Of a DNA stretch of 47,871 nt, positions 1 through 8,521 are shown one piece after another. The DNA comes from an uncultured Verrucomicrobiota bacterium. GTDB lineage: Bacteria; Verrucomicrobiota; Verrucomicrobiia; Palsa-1439. The position numbers were made by a program, and so were the translations under genes. The notes under the pieces were generated by a model. It was not told the origin of the DNA and made no database searches. It saw only the letters and a list, made by a program, of their open reading frames with translations. The stretch's first letter is position 1. Every line of letters starts with the position of its first letter. Where the stretch lies: the NCBI GenBank assembly GCA_903825435.1, contig CAIKAP010000186.1, forward strand, positions 1-47,871, given 5' to 3'.

Positions 1-174
1 GAGCTTGTTAAACTTCGAAAACGCAATCAACGCGAGGTTGGCCGCGTTGAGATTCATCTCCAGCGCCATCAGGATGACCAGCGCGTTGCGCCGCACGATC
101 ACTCCCGCGATGCCGAGCGCGAACAGCAACCCGCTGACGATGAGATAATGATTGAGCGTGATGGTCGCGATCAT
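1..174 (-). CDS. nuoK: NADH-quinone oxidoreductase subunit K (partial)
   Basis: This is the start of a small membrane subunit of respiratory complex I, cut by the window edge after 58 codons of the usual ~100. The reverse strand reads MIATITLNHYLIVSGLLFAL and continues into an IVRRNALVILMALEMNLNA stretch, the typical NuoK second helix with its conserved glutamate. NuoK is one of the antiporter-like proton-translocating subunits. The ATG overlaps the nuoJ TGA as ATGA, so it is translationally coupled. It is too short for the ORF track. nuoL, M and N probably lie beyond position 1, but that cannot be seen here. Confidence 0.93.
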   Translation of the reverse strand, partial: MIATITLNHYLIVSGLLFALGIAGVIVRRNALVILMALEMNLNAANLALIAFSKFNKL

Positions 175-671
175 TCCATGTCCCTCTTGGAGAGCAACAC
201 CACGCCGACCATTGCCACCAGCAGCAACAAGGCAGTGACTTCAAACGGCAGCATATAATTCGCGAACAGCGGTTTCACAACTGCCTCCAATCCGCCGTGA
301 AGATTGGTGTCAGAACCAGCCAGCGGACGAACGGGCTGTTGCAAAATGAGAATCAATTCCCACGCGAGCGCACCCGCGACGGCGACGCCACCGAACACCG
401 CCAGCAGTTTGACGCGCCGCTGTTGCGACGCACGAACATCGAGCAGCATGATGACGAACAAAAACAGCACCATCACCGCGCCCGCGTAAACCAACACCTG
501 AATCGCCGCGAGGAAAAACGCCTCCAGCAACGCAAACAACCCGGCCATAAACACAAACAGCATCACCAGAAACATTGCGCTCGTCACCGGACTGCGGCTC
601 GCAATCACACCGACGCCGCTCAACAGCATCGCGATACTCAGAAACCAAAATAGTGTATCGAGAAAAGTCAT
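171..671 (-). CDS. nuoJ: NADH-quinone oxidoreductase subunit J
   Basis: This 166-residue integral membrane protein is the NuoJ subunit of the complex I proton-pumping arm. It has about five hydrophobic segments and the family pattern SPVTSAMFLVMLFVFMAGLF and QVLVYAGAVMVLFLFVIMLLD, the latter being the pi-bulge helix region of NuoJ. It ends with KRDME, and its stop overlaps the nuoK start by 4 nt. A 91-nt gap holding an inverted repeat separates it from nuoI, the only sizeable gap in this operon. No clear Shine-Dalgarno precedes its ATG, so expression may depend on the structured leader. Confidence 0.95.
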   Translation of the reverse strand: MTFLDTLFWFLSIAMLLSGVGVIASRSPVTSAMFLVMLFVFMAGLFALLEAFFLAAIQVLVYAGAVMVLFLFVIMLLDVRASQQRRVKLLAVFGGVAVAGALAWELILILQQPVRPLAGSDTNLHGGLEAVVKPLFANYMLPFEVTALLLLVAMVGVVLLSKRDME

Positions 672-692
672 AATCGCGAATAACCCGAATCA

Positions 693-743
693 GACACGAA
701 GCAACACGAATACAACCTGATATCGGTTCGTGTCATTCGTGTC
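693..743. repeat. Imperfect inverted repeat between nuoI and nuoJ
   Basis: Two copies of an (A)CACGAA motif on one arm (gacacgaagcaacacgaa) face ttcgtgtcattcgtgtc on the other, around a ~16-nt centre. In the nuo mRNA this can fold into a long hairpin. It could be an interspersed REP/MITE-like element or an RNA stability or attenuation element within the operon. No T-run follows that would make it a classical terminator. Confidence 0.6.
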
Positions 744-762
744 TTCTTTGTCCTCTTTGTGT

Positions 763-1263
763 TCATTTGTTTTTCCATTTCTGAATCTTGTCTTCGCGGA
801 CACCGCCGAGTTCCAACAACTTGTCTTTATGGAATTGCATTTCCTCCCGCGAGTAACCACTGACCGAAAAATCGCGCAACAGGAAAATCGCCTCCTCCGG
901 ACAAACCTCCTCGCAGAAGCCGCAGAAAATACACCGATTCATGTTGATGATAAAATCAGACGGCTCCTTCTCGACGCTCGCGTCCGACGCGCCTTCTTTC
1001 CGGAAACCGGGCACGACGCGAATCGCCTTCGGCGGACACACAAACTCGCAGAGCTGACACGCCACACATTTTACGCGGCCATCCGGATCGCGCACCAATT
1101 CCGGCGCGCCGCGATACTTGCCGTACAATGGCGGTTTCTCCTCTGGATATTGCCGCGTGAATTTCTTCCGCGGAATGTGACTCAGCGTCTGCCACAATCC
1201 TTGCAACACCTGCGGCAAGTAGAGCCGTTCCCAGAAAGTAAGTTTGGGGCGTTGTACCAACAT
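763..1263 (-). CDS. nuoI: NADH-quinone oxidoreductase subunit I (2x[4Fe-4S])
   Basis: This 166-residue ferredoxin-like subunit passes electrons through clusters N6a and N6b toward N2 in NuoB. Two complete motifs are visible, CVACQLCEFVCP and CIFCGFCEEVCP. The ORF-track start (1344) would run 78 nt into nuoH. I use the ATG at 1263, two bases after the nuoH stop, preceded by a GGAGG at good spacing. The length is normal for the family. Confidence 0.95.
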   Translation of the reverse strand: MLVQRPKLTFWERLYLPQVLQGLWQTLSHIPRKKFTRQYPEEKPPLYGKYRGAPELVRDPDGRVKCVACQLCEFVCPPKAIRVVPGFRKEGASDASVEKEPSDFIINMNRCIFCGFCEEVCPEEAIFLLRDFSVSGYSREEMQFHKDKLLELGGVREDKIQKWKNK

Positions 1264-1265
1264 CG

Positions 1266-2306
1266 TCAGCGTCCTCCCCACAACGCCAGCACAATGCCGA
1301 CGAACACAATGTTCACAATTGTCAGCGGAATAAAAATTTTCCAACCGAGCGCCATCAATTGATCATACCGCACGCGCGGAATCGTCCACCGAATCCAAAT
1401 ATAAAGAAACAAAAACACCAATATCTTCGCCAGAAAAATTGCCACGTGCGCCAGCCCGATCCACAGCGTCGTCGCCGGGCGATTGAACGGCGCGAACGGC
1501 AGCGACCAACCGCCGAAGAACAACGTCACCATCATCGCCGACATCACAAACATCGCCGCATACTCGCCGAGGAAAAACATCGAGAACTTCATCGAACTGT
1601 ACTCGGTATTATAGCCCGCGACCAATTCCTGCTCCGCTTCGGGTAAATCAAACGGCGTGCGATTCGTTTCCGCGAACGCGCTGATGATGAAGATAAGAAA
1701 CGACGGCCATTGCCAAGGCATAAAAATCATCCACGTGTGGTGCGTCTGATACTCCACCATGTGACACAGACTCAACGACCCGATCTGCATAAACACCGGC
1801 ACCACGCTCAACGCAAGACAGACCTCGTACGAAATCATCTGCGCGCTCGACCGCACGCCGCCGAGGAACGGATACTTCGAGTTGCTCGCCCACCCCGCCA
1901 GCACAATTCCATATACCGCAAACGACGACGTCGCGAACACGACTAACACCGCCGCGTTCAAGTTCGCCACGACACATTGAATCTGTCGTCCGAACAACGG
2001 CAACTGACTTCCCCACGGAATCGCGCCTGCCGTCACCAGCGCGGGCACCATCGCCATCAACGGGCCGAGCGTGTACAACGCCTTGTCGGTGATGTGGCGC
2101 GGCAACACATCTTCCTTCAACATCATCTTCAAACCATCGGCCAGCGGTTGCAGCAAACCGAACGGACCGACGCGATTCGGCCCGACGCGGTCCTGCATCC
2201 ACGCGCACACTTTTCGTTCGAGCCAGACGGTGTACGCGACGACGGTCAACAACACGCCGAGCATCACGGCAATCTTCGCCATCGTGATGACAACAAACTC
2301 CATCAC
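1266..2306 (-). CDS. nuoH: NADH-quinone oxidoreductase subunit H
   Basis: This 346-residue polytopic membrane protein is the NuoH/ND1 subunit that forms the quinone-binding site with NuoB and NuoD. Diagnostic stretches are VAYTVWLERKVCAWMQDRVGPNRVG near residue 30 and ETNRTPFDLPEAEQELVAGYNTEYSS near residue 210. The start is a GTG at 2306 that overlaps the nuoG stop (GTGA) and is followed directly by ATG. A GGAGG lies 7 nt upstream of the GTG and 10 nt upstream of the ATG, so either may be used. Confidence 0.96.
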   Translation of the reverse strand: MMEFVVITMAKIAVMLGVLLTVVAYTVWLERKVCAWMQDRVGPNRVGPFGLLQPLADGLKMMLKEDVLPRHITDKALYTLGPLMAMVPALVTAGAIPWGSQLPLFGRQIQCVVANLNAAVLVVFATSSFAVYGIVLAGWASNSKYPFLGGVRSSAQMISYEVCLALSVVPVFMQIGSLSLCHMVEYQTHHTWMIFMPWQWPSFLIFIISAFAETNRTPFDLPEAEQELVAGYNTEYSSMKFSMFFLGEYAAMFVMSAMMVTLFFGGWSLPFAPFNRPATTLWIGLAHVAIFLAKILVFLFLYIWIRWTIPRVRYDQLMALGWKIFIPLTIVNIVFVGIVLALWGGR

Positions 2307-3898
2307 GATTTCACCTCCACGCCGCTATCGCCAATCTTCGACAAATTCAATCCAGCCAAAGCCGGAACATCGCGAGTCATGTCGGCGAAGACTTCTTGAA
2401 TCGTCGCGTACCGTTTTCCGCCGAGTTCCGCGAGCAACGCCGACAAAATCAAATGTTCCGGTTTTGTTCCGACCAGCGGCGGAATCGCGGGATTCAGTCG
2501 TTGGATCCGGTTTTTCGCGTTGATAAATGTTCCGGACTTCTCGGCAAAGGTGACGCCGGGCAGAATATAATGCGCGGCCTCCGTCGTTTTGCCCGGTAAA
2601 ATGTCGAGCACGATTAACAACTCCAGCTTCGCCAACAACTCCGGTACAATCGCATCTTCGCCGAGTACAATCAGCGTCTTGATTTTACCGTCGGCGATAC
2701 CGTCGGCAATCACGCTATAATCGCTACTAAAGCCGGTCAACATTGCACCGGCTGCGTTCGGATTCCGGTCGGTGTTCAGGAGGAAGTTGTCCCCTGTTCC
2801 AACGCGCGGAATGTATGCGGCGAATGACGGAGAAAATTTCTTGAGCAAATATAATTCTTCCGTCGTTGCGCGGGCGCTGCCGATGACGGCGAGGCTGTCG
2901 CGTTTTGCGGCGCGAAGTTTGTCGACGACTTGCCGGATCGCTTCGGGCCACGTGAGATTGACACGCTGGCCGAGCGTTGCGGATTTTACCGACGGCGTTG
3001 TGAGCCGATGCGGGTCGTTGATGAATTTATAATTGATACGGCCGTAATCGCACATCCAGCATTGGTTCACGTCGTTGTTGTCGCGCGGTGTTTGCCGGTA
3101 GACGACGTCTTCACGCGACCAAATGACGGTGTTACAACCGGTGGCACAATTCGGACAGATGCTCTTCGTCTGTTTCAAAAACCAAACGCGCTGTTGGAAT
3201 CGGAAATCGTTCGACGTGAGCGCGCCGACGGGACAGATGTCCACGATGTTCAAATCGTAATTCGTTTTCGGCTCGTTGCCGAGATAACAAGTCAGCGTCG
3301 AATGGCTGCCGCGCTGGATGAATCCGAGACAATCTTGTCCGGCGACATCGCGCATGAACCGGATGCAGCGCGAGCAGAGAATGCAACGCTCGTCGTCGAG
3401 TGTAATCTTCGCGTTGAGCGCCGTCTTCTTCGGTTTGTGGACTTTCTCCTCGACGAACCGACTTTCGGCTTTGCCGTAGTCAACGGAAAATTCCTGCAAC
3501 CGACACTCGCCCGCTTGGTCGCAGATCGGACAATCGAGCGGATGATTGATGAGGAGAAATTCCATCACGCCTTCGCGCGCCTTCACGACCTTCGGCGATT
3601 TTGTAAGCACAACCATTCCGTCGGCGACGGTGGTGTTACAACCGATGACAAGTTTCGGCCCGAACATGACGACCATTTTTCCGTCGGAACCAATCTCCGG
3701 TTTCCGGTCCGCTCCGAGCTTCGGCATTCCGACATCAACGAGACACATCCGGCAATTACCCGCGATGCAAAGCTTCGGATGATAACAATAATGTGGAATC
3801 TCGATGCCGACGAGCTTGGCGGCTTCGATCAGGTTCATCCCTTTCGGGGCGACGACCGCTTTGTCGTCAATCGTCAAGTTGACGGTATTATCCGCCAT
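2303..3898 (-). CDS. nuoG: NADH-quinone oxidoreductase subunit G (short form)
   Basis: NuoG carries most of the Fe-S wire of complex I. The N-terminus has the [2Fe-2S] ferredoxin domain (HYCYHPKLCIAGNCRMCLVD), then the His/Cys3 N3 motif (HPLDCPICDQAGEC), the N4 ligands (CILCSRCIRF with a later CPVGAL) and a CPNCATGC motif followed ~25 residues later by another Cys, which fits the N7 site found in only some bacteria. The molybdopterin-like C-terminal domain is abbreviated: 531 residues against about 900 in E. coli. The start ATG overlaps the nuoEF stop by 11 nt. The gene belongs to the nuo operon. Confidence 0.95.
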   Translation of the reverse strand: MADNTVNLTIDDKAVVAPKGMNLIEAAKLVGIEIPHYCYHPKLCIAGNCRMCLVDVGMPKLGADRKPEIGSDGKMVVMFGPKLVIGCNTTVADGMVVLTKSPKVVKAREGVMEFLLINHPLDCPICDQAGECRLQEFSVDYGKAESRFVEEKVHKPKKTALNAKITLDDERCILCSRCIRFMRDVAGQDCLGFIQRGSHSTLTCYLGNEPKTNYDLNIVDICPVGALTSNDFRFQQRVWFLKQTKSICPNCATGCNTVIWSREDVVYRQTPRDNNDVNQCWMCDYGRINYKFINDPHRLTTPSVKSATLGQRVNLTWPEAIRQVVDKLRAAKRDSLAVIGSARATTEELYLLKKFSPSFAAYIPRVGTGDNFLLNTDRNPNAAGAMLTGFSSDYSVIADGIADGKIKTLIVLGEDAIVPELLAKLELLIVLDILPGKTTEAAHYILPGVTFAEKSGTFINAKNRIQRLNPAIPPLVGTKPEHLILSALLAELGGKRYATIQEVFADMTRDVPALAGLNLSKIGDSGVEVKS

Positions 3899-5639
3899 GC
3901 TTCTCGAACTCCTCCCGGTATTTTGTCACGAACGCTTTCACTGGCCACGCCGCCGCTTCGCCGAGCGGACAAATTGTTTTGCCGTCAATATTATCGGCGA
4001 CTTCGTACAGCATCTCCACGTCCAGCGGACGACCTTCGCCGCGTTCGATGCGGTGCAACATCTTCTCCATCCACAGCGTCCCTTCGCGGCACGGCGTGCA
4101 CTGTCCGCAACTTTCGTGCGCGTAAAACTGCGCCACGTTCAATGTCGCGCCGACGATGTCAACCGAATCGTCGAGCACAATAATTCCGCCGCTGCCCGCC
4201 ATCGTACCGGCTTTACGGAGCGACTCGAAATCGAGCGGCACATCAATTTGATCCGCTTTCATCACCGGCATCGAACTGCCACCGGGGATGACGCCTTTGA
4301 GCGTGCGACCATCTTTAAGACCGCCGCAAACATCGAAGATAAGTTGGCGCAACGTCAGTTTGCCCATCTCGAATTCGTAATAGCCGGGCCGTTTGACCGG
4401 ACCGCTGACGCACACCAATCGCGTTCCCGTCGAACCGCTGACGCCCATCGTCTTAAACCACGTCGAACCTTTGTTGATGATGTGCGGAATATTTGCGAGC
4501 GTCTCGACGTTGTTGACGACTGTCGGGCAACCGAATAAACCGACAACAGCCGGGAACGGCGGTTTGATGCGCGGATAAGCTCGCTTGCCTTCGAGTGACT
4601 CAATCAATCCGGTTTCCTCGCCGCAAATGTACGCGCCCGCGCCGCGATGAACATAAATCTCGACGCCATTGCCGACATAACCTTTCGCGCGAGCTTCCTC
4701 GATGGCTTTCTGTAAAATCTTCGCGCCGCCCGGCATCTCACCGCGAATATAAATGTAGGCGACCTTCGCGCCGACGGCGTGACACGAAATGAGAATACCT
4801 TCGATGAGAAGATGCGGATCGTAACTGATAAGTTGGCGGTCTTTGAATGTGCCGGGTTCACTTTCGTCGGCGTTGCAGACAAGATAAACCGGCTTACCGG
4901 TTCCTTTCGCGAGGAAACTCCATTTCAAACCGCACGGAAAACCCGCGCCGCCGCGACCGCGAATCTCGCTGTTCTTAACTTCGGCGACAATCTCATCCGG
5001 CTTCATCGCCAGCGCCTTGCGCAACGCCGTGTAGCCGCCTTCGCGCTCGTAATCTGCGAGTGATCCGGTGTAGCCGGGCTTGGTGATATTCGAGAGTAGC
5101 ACGCGTTTCTCCAGCGGATGCGCCGCCAACGGCATCGGCAGCGGTTGCGCGTCGAGTCGGCCTGTCGTTCGGATACGATCAATAATCGCGTCCACTTTTT
5201 CCGTCGTCAGATTCTCGAACGTCTCGTCGTTGATCATCATCACCGGACCGGTGCCGCACAACGCGAGACACTCGACCGTTGAAATTGTGAACAGACCGTC
5301 GGTAGTATTTTCATCGAGACCGACGCCGAGTTTCTTCCGAAGATGCGCGACGATATTTTTACAACCGCACAACTCGCATGAAAGCGTCCGGCAGACTTTG
5401 ACATGAAACTTACCGTGCGGTTTCGTCGTGAACATCGGATAAAACGTCACCACTTCCCAGACATTGATCGGTTGCAAACCGAGCTTATTTGAAATCCACA
5501 ACACCTGTTCGTCACCGAGAAAACCAAAATACTCCTGCAACAAATGACAAAGCCACAGCGTCGCTGCCCGTGTTTTATCCGGCGGATAATGCGTCACGAT
5601 TTCGTCAATGTGACGTTCGAGTTCGACGGGAACTGTCAT
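3888..5639 (-). CDS. nuoEF: NuoE-NuoF fusion: NADH dehydrogenase module of complex I
   Basis: One uninterrupted 583-codon frame encodes two normally separate subunits. Residues ~1-160 are NuoE (thioredoxin-like [2Fe-2S] domain with CRTLSC and CLALC ligand pairs). From ~165 onward it is NuoF, with the FMN/NADH-binding GRGGAGFPCGLKWSF glycine-rich segment, the NADESEPGTFKDR motif, and the N3 [4Fe-4S] ligands ESCGQCTPCREG plus TICPLGEA. The ORF track starts at a GTG (5648). I prefer the ATG at 5639 because it overlaps the nuoD stop as ATGA and has GGGAG at proper spacing, while the GTG sits inside that site. HoxF of NAD-reducing hydrogenases has a similar E-F layout, but NuoG, NuoD and the rest show this is complex I. 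Confidence 0.94.
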   Translation of the reverse strand: MTVPVELERHIDEIVTHYPPDKTRAATLWLCHLLQEYFGFLGDEQVLWISNKLGLQPINVWEVVTFYPMFTTKPHGKFHVKVCRTLSCELCGCKNIVAHLRKKLGVGLDENTTDGLFTISTVECLALCGTGPVMMINDETFENLTTEKVDAIIDRIRTTGRLDAQPLPMPLAAHPLEKRVLLSNITKPGYTGSLADYEREGGYTALRKALAMKPDEIVAEVKNSEIRGRGGAGFPCGLKWSFLAKGTGKPVYLVCNADESEPGTFKDRQLISYDPHLLIEGILISCHAVGAKVAYIYIRGEMPGGAKILQKAIEEARAKGYVGNGVEIYVHRGAGAYICGEETGLIESLEGKRAYPRIKPPFPAVVGLFGCPTVVNNVETLANIPHIINKGSTWFKTMGVSGSTGTRLVCVSGPVKRPGYYEFEMGKLTLRQLIFDVCGGLKDGRTLKGVIPGGSSMPVMKADQIDVPLDFESLRKAGTMAGSGGIIVLDDSVDIVGATLNVAQFYAHESCGQCTPCREGTLWMEKMLHRIERGEGRPLDVEMLYEVADNIDGKTICPLGEAAAWPVKAFVTKYREEFEKHGG

Positions 5640-6871
5640 CGGTCGCACTCTCCCATCACGAAATCGAGACTCGCCAGAATTGCGACGAGGTCGGAGATCA
5701 TGTGACCTTTCGCCATCACCGGCAACGCTTGCAGGTTCACAAAACTCGGCGCGCGAATCTTCAACCGGTGCGGCGTGCCGCCGCCGCGACTGACGATGTA
5801 GAAACCAAGCTCGCCTTTCGGATTCTCCGCCGAGAAATAAACTTCGCCGGACGGTGCATTGAGTCCTTCGGTGACATTGATGAAGTGATGGATCAACTCT
5901 TCCATCTTCGTCAGCACCGCCTTCTTTTCCGGCAACACAATCTTCGCTTCGGGTGCATTCCAGGCGCCGCCCGGCATATTATCAATCGCCTGCTGAATGA
6001 TTCGGATGCTCTGTCGCATTTCTTCCATCCGGCAAAGATAGCGGTCGTAGCAATCGCCGACGGAGCCGACCGGCACGTCAAAATCAAACTTCTCGTAGCC
6101 GCCGTACGGATGCGCCTTGCGCAAATCCCATTCGATTCCGGTCGCACGCAAAATCGGCCCGGTGATTCCAAAATCCACCGCCTGTTCTTTCGTCAACACA
6201 CCGATGTCGCGCGTGCGGTCGAGGAAGATTTTGTTCCGGGTCAATAGCGTGTCCACCTCGGCAATTGTCGCGGGAAGTTCGGCGAGAAATTTCCGGAGCA
6301 TCGGCAAAAATTCCGGAGGCATATCGTTCGCGAGTCCGCCGATGCGCGTGTAACTCGTCGTGAATCGCGCACCGCAGAGGCACTCGCAAAGGTCGTAGAT
6401 TTTTTCGCGTTCCTTGAACGTGTACAGGAACACGGTAATCGCGCCGACATCCATACCGAACGTGCCAATGCCGAGCAGATGCGAACTGATCCGCGCCAGC
6501 TCCGCGCAGACAACGCGAATATACTGGCAACGCGGCGGCACTTCGAGTCCGAGCAATTTCTCCACGGCGTACGCGTACGCGACATTGTTGGCAAGCGGCG
6601 CAAGATAATCGAGGCGGTCGGTGTACGGAATGAATTGCGTCCACGTCATGTTCTCCGCAAGCTTCTCGTCGCCGCGATGCAGAAAACCGATGTCGGGCCA
6701 GACATTGATGATCTCCTCGCCATCAAGTTCGAGCACCAGACGCAACACGCCGTGTGTGCTCGGATGTTGCGGCCCCATGTTGATGATCATCCGCTCGCCG
6801 CGCAATTCGTCCCCCGCCTCCTGCGCGCGCGCCGCCGACTCCATCAACTCAATCTGGTGTTCCGTAGCCAT
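5636..6871 (-). CDS. nuoD: NADH-quinone oxidoreductase subunit D (49 kDa)
   Basis: This 411-residue peripheral-arm subunit derives from the large subunit of NiFe hydrogenases and lines the quinone pocket. Conserved MGPQHPSTHGVLRLVLELDG, IGFLHRGDEKLAE and a C-terminal SLDFVMGECDR identify it. It is a stand-alone NuoD, not a NuoCD fusion as in E. coli. It starts 4 nt after the nuoC stop codon and its own stop overlaps the nuoEF ATG. Confidence 0.96.
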   Translation of the reverse strand: MATEHQIELMESAARAQEAGDELRGERMIINMGPQHPSTHGVLRLVLELDGEEIINVWPDIGFLHRGDEKLAENMTWTQFIPYTDRLDYLAPLANNVAYAYAVEKLLGLEVPPRCQYIRVVCAELARISSHLLGIGTFGMDVGAITVFLYTFKEREKIYDLCECLCGARFTTSYTRIGGLANDMPPEFLPMLRKFLAELPATIAEVDTLLTRNKIFLDRTRDIGVLTKEQAVDFGITGPILRATGIEWDLRKAHPYGGYEKFDFDVPVGSVGDCYDRYLCRMEEMRQSIRIIQQAIDNMPGGAWNAPEAKIVLPEKKAVLTKMEELIHHFINVTEGLNAPSGEVYFSAENPKGELGFYIVSRGGGTPHRLKIRAPSFVNLQALPVMAKGHMISDLVAILASLDFVMGECDR

Positions 6872-6874
6872 TGC

Positions 6875-7507
6875 TCAGACTGATTCCTTTTTGTTTGGAT
6901 GCGCCAACTTCTCCTGCTCCTCCGCAATCGTGTCGACTTGTTGCGGCTCGCGGAGAATCGAACTCGGCGAACCTTGTCCCGGCACGAACGGACCGCCGAG
7001 CATCGGCGCCACTTCAACGCGCCCCGCACCGGATTCCGGATCGCGCAATTCAGCGTCCATGCCGGCAAGCGGGAATTCTTTTCGCAACGGAAAATACGGA
7101 TAGCCGTCCCACATCAAAATCCGTTTCAAGTTCGGATGACCGCGGAATTTCAAGCCGAACATATCGAACGCCTCGCGCTCGTGCCAGTCCGCCGCCGCCC
7201 AAATACCGGTGACGGTATCAATCGTCATGTCGTCTTCCGTTACCGGAACTTTCACGCGCAGACAGCAACGGTTCGTCATCGAGTAAAGATGATAGACAAC
7301 CTCGAATCGCGGCTCCGTGCCGTAATTATCAACACCGGCAAGGTCGGTCAACATGTCGAAACCGCATTCCCACTTCAGAAACCGGCAGGCTTCGACGATT
7401 TTTTCGCGCGCAACTCGCACGGACGTTTCCCCCCGGAACAAAACCGGAACATTGACCGCATCGCCAAACCGCTGGCGTAATTGTTCGACTGCTTGTGATG
7501 GTGTCAT
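6875..7507 (-). CDS. nuoC: NADH-quinone oxidoreductase subunit C (30 kDa)
   Basis: This 210-residue NuoC is recognised by [25 protein letters not shown] (family motif ERExYDMFGIxFxGHPxLxRIL) and YPLRKEFPL-like [12 protein letters not shown]. The ORF-track start at 7630 would overlap nuoB by more than 120 nt. The ATG at 7507 ([10 protein letters not shown]) overlaps the nuoB TGA as ATGA and is the likely start. The C-terminal ~45 residues are a charged, Gln/Glu-rich extension. Confidence 0.95.
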   Translation of the reverse strand: MTPSQAVEQLRQRFGDAVNVPVLFRGETSVRVAREKIVEACRFLKWECGFDMLTDLAGVDNYGTEPRFEVVYHLYSMTNRCCLRVKVPVTEDDMTIDTVTGIWAAADWHEREAFDMFGLKFRGHPNLKRILMWDGYPYFPLRKEFPLAGMDAELRDPESGAGRVEVAPMLGGPFVPGQGSPSSILREPQQVDTIAEEQEKLAHPNKKESV

Positions 7508-8007
7508 GAAGTTAGCTTCGGCGCGTACTCGCCGCGCACGATGATCGGGCTGCTGAGTTTCCCGGTCGTCGCAATCTTGGCTTGAATCGCCATCAACCCA
7601 TCCAGAAACGCTTCCGGCCGCGGCGGACAACCGGAAATATAAACGTCGACCGGTAAAAATTTATCCACGCCTTGCACGACAGCGTAGCTGCGGTACATGC
7701 CGCCGCTGCTGGCGCACGCTCCCATCGCGATGCACCATTTCGGATTCGGCATCTGATCCCAGACGCGTTTGACAGCGCCCGCCATTTTATAAGTGCAGGT
7801 ACCGGCGACAACCATAAGATCAGACTGACGCGGCGAGAAACGCATGACCTCCGCGCCGAACCGCGCGATGTCGAACCGGCTCGCGCCCGCGGCCATCAAC
7901 TCGATGGCGCAACACGCCAACCCCATCGGCATCGGCCAGCAGGCATTCTTGCGCGCCCAACCGATCGCGGCGTCGAGGCGCGTCACAATGAAATCGGGGC
8001 GCGTCAC
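7504..8007 (-). CDS. nuoB: NADH-quinone oxidoreductase subunit B (cluster N2)
   Basis: NuoB (167 residues) holds the N2 [4Fe-4S] cluster that donates electrons to quinone. The ligand sites are visible: adjacent cysteines in [17 protein letters not shown] and GCPPRPEA, with [10 protein letters not shown] between them. The ORF-track start at 8175 is a read-through into nuoA. I use the GTG at 8007 ([10 protein letters not shown]), which overlaps the nuoA stop as GTGA and follows a GGAAAAGGA stretch. Confidence 0.95.
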   Translation of the reverse strand: MTRPDFIVTRLDAAIGWARKNACWPMPMGLACCAIELMAAGASRFDIARFGAEVMRFSPRQSDLMVVAGTCTYKMAGAVKRVWDQMPNPKWCIAMGACASSGGMYRSYAVVQGVDKFLPVDVYISGCPPRPEAFLDGLMAIQAKIATTGKLSSPIIVRGEYAPKLTS

Positions 8008-8423
8008 CGTTGATCCTTTTCCGGACGCGGCTTGCTGCGCGGCGGCGCCCAATCCAGTGCGCCTTTTTTCCAGATGTAAATATGTCCGACTTCGAGAATC
8101 GCCAGAAACACGAGCGCGCCGAGTAACATCCGGATGCCGATTTCCTTCAGCATCTCGCGGTAGACCGCCGCCCAACCGAGAAAAAAGACAACCTCGACGT
8201 CGAACAACAGGAACAGCATCGCCACGAGATAAAATTTCACCGTGAGCCGCGGATGCGCCTCGCTGTCAGCCGGCATACCGCATTCATAGGCGGAATCCTT
8301 GATCGCGTTGTGCGTGCGCTTCTTACCGAGGATTCTGGGCACCACCAGCATCCCTCCCCCCATGCCTAAAGCAACGAGGATAAGAAGCCCGACGGCCAGG
8401 TATTGTTGCAGTTCAGTAGTCAT
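8004..8423 (-). CDS. nuoA: NADH-quinone oxidoreductase subunit A
   Basis: This 139-residue, three-helix NuoA is the first gene of the complex I operon. It contains the conserved loop [37 protein letters not shown]. The start is uncertain by six codons: a GTG at 8441 or the ATG at 8423 ([11 protein letters not shown]). I chose the ATG because NuoA N-termini are short. No strong Shine-Dalgarno is seen for either. The operon promoter should lie in the 98-nt gap upstream, which has inverted repeats (ccggc...gccgg and ttgcgtg...cacgcaa) but no convincing -35/-10 pair. Confidence 0.94.
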   Translation of the reverse strand: MTTELQQYLAVGLLILVALGMGGGMLVVPRILGKKRTHNAIKDSAYECGMPADSEAHPRLTVKFYLVAMLFLLFDVEVVFFLGWAAVYREMLKEIGIRMLLGALVFLAILEVGHIYIWKKGALDWAPPRSKPRPEKDQR

Positions 8424-8521
8424 TGCCCAATGACAATCCACCGGCAGTCACGCGCCGGCAGTTGCGTGAACGTAGCAAAATGAATCCGCCACGCAAGCGA
8501 TATCTTCACCTTTTATCGTGG

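Noticed and set aside
2930-4183. 417-codon plus-strand ORF opposite nuoG and nuoEF
   Set aside because: Shadow frame crossing two well-supported genes; Arg/His-rich and without a family.
3888-5639. HoxF-type hydrogenase diaphorase subunit
   Set aside because: The domain order is alike, but the gene sits inside a full nuoA-K operon with no hydrogenase genes.
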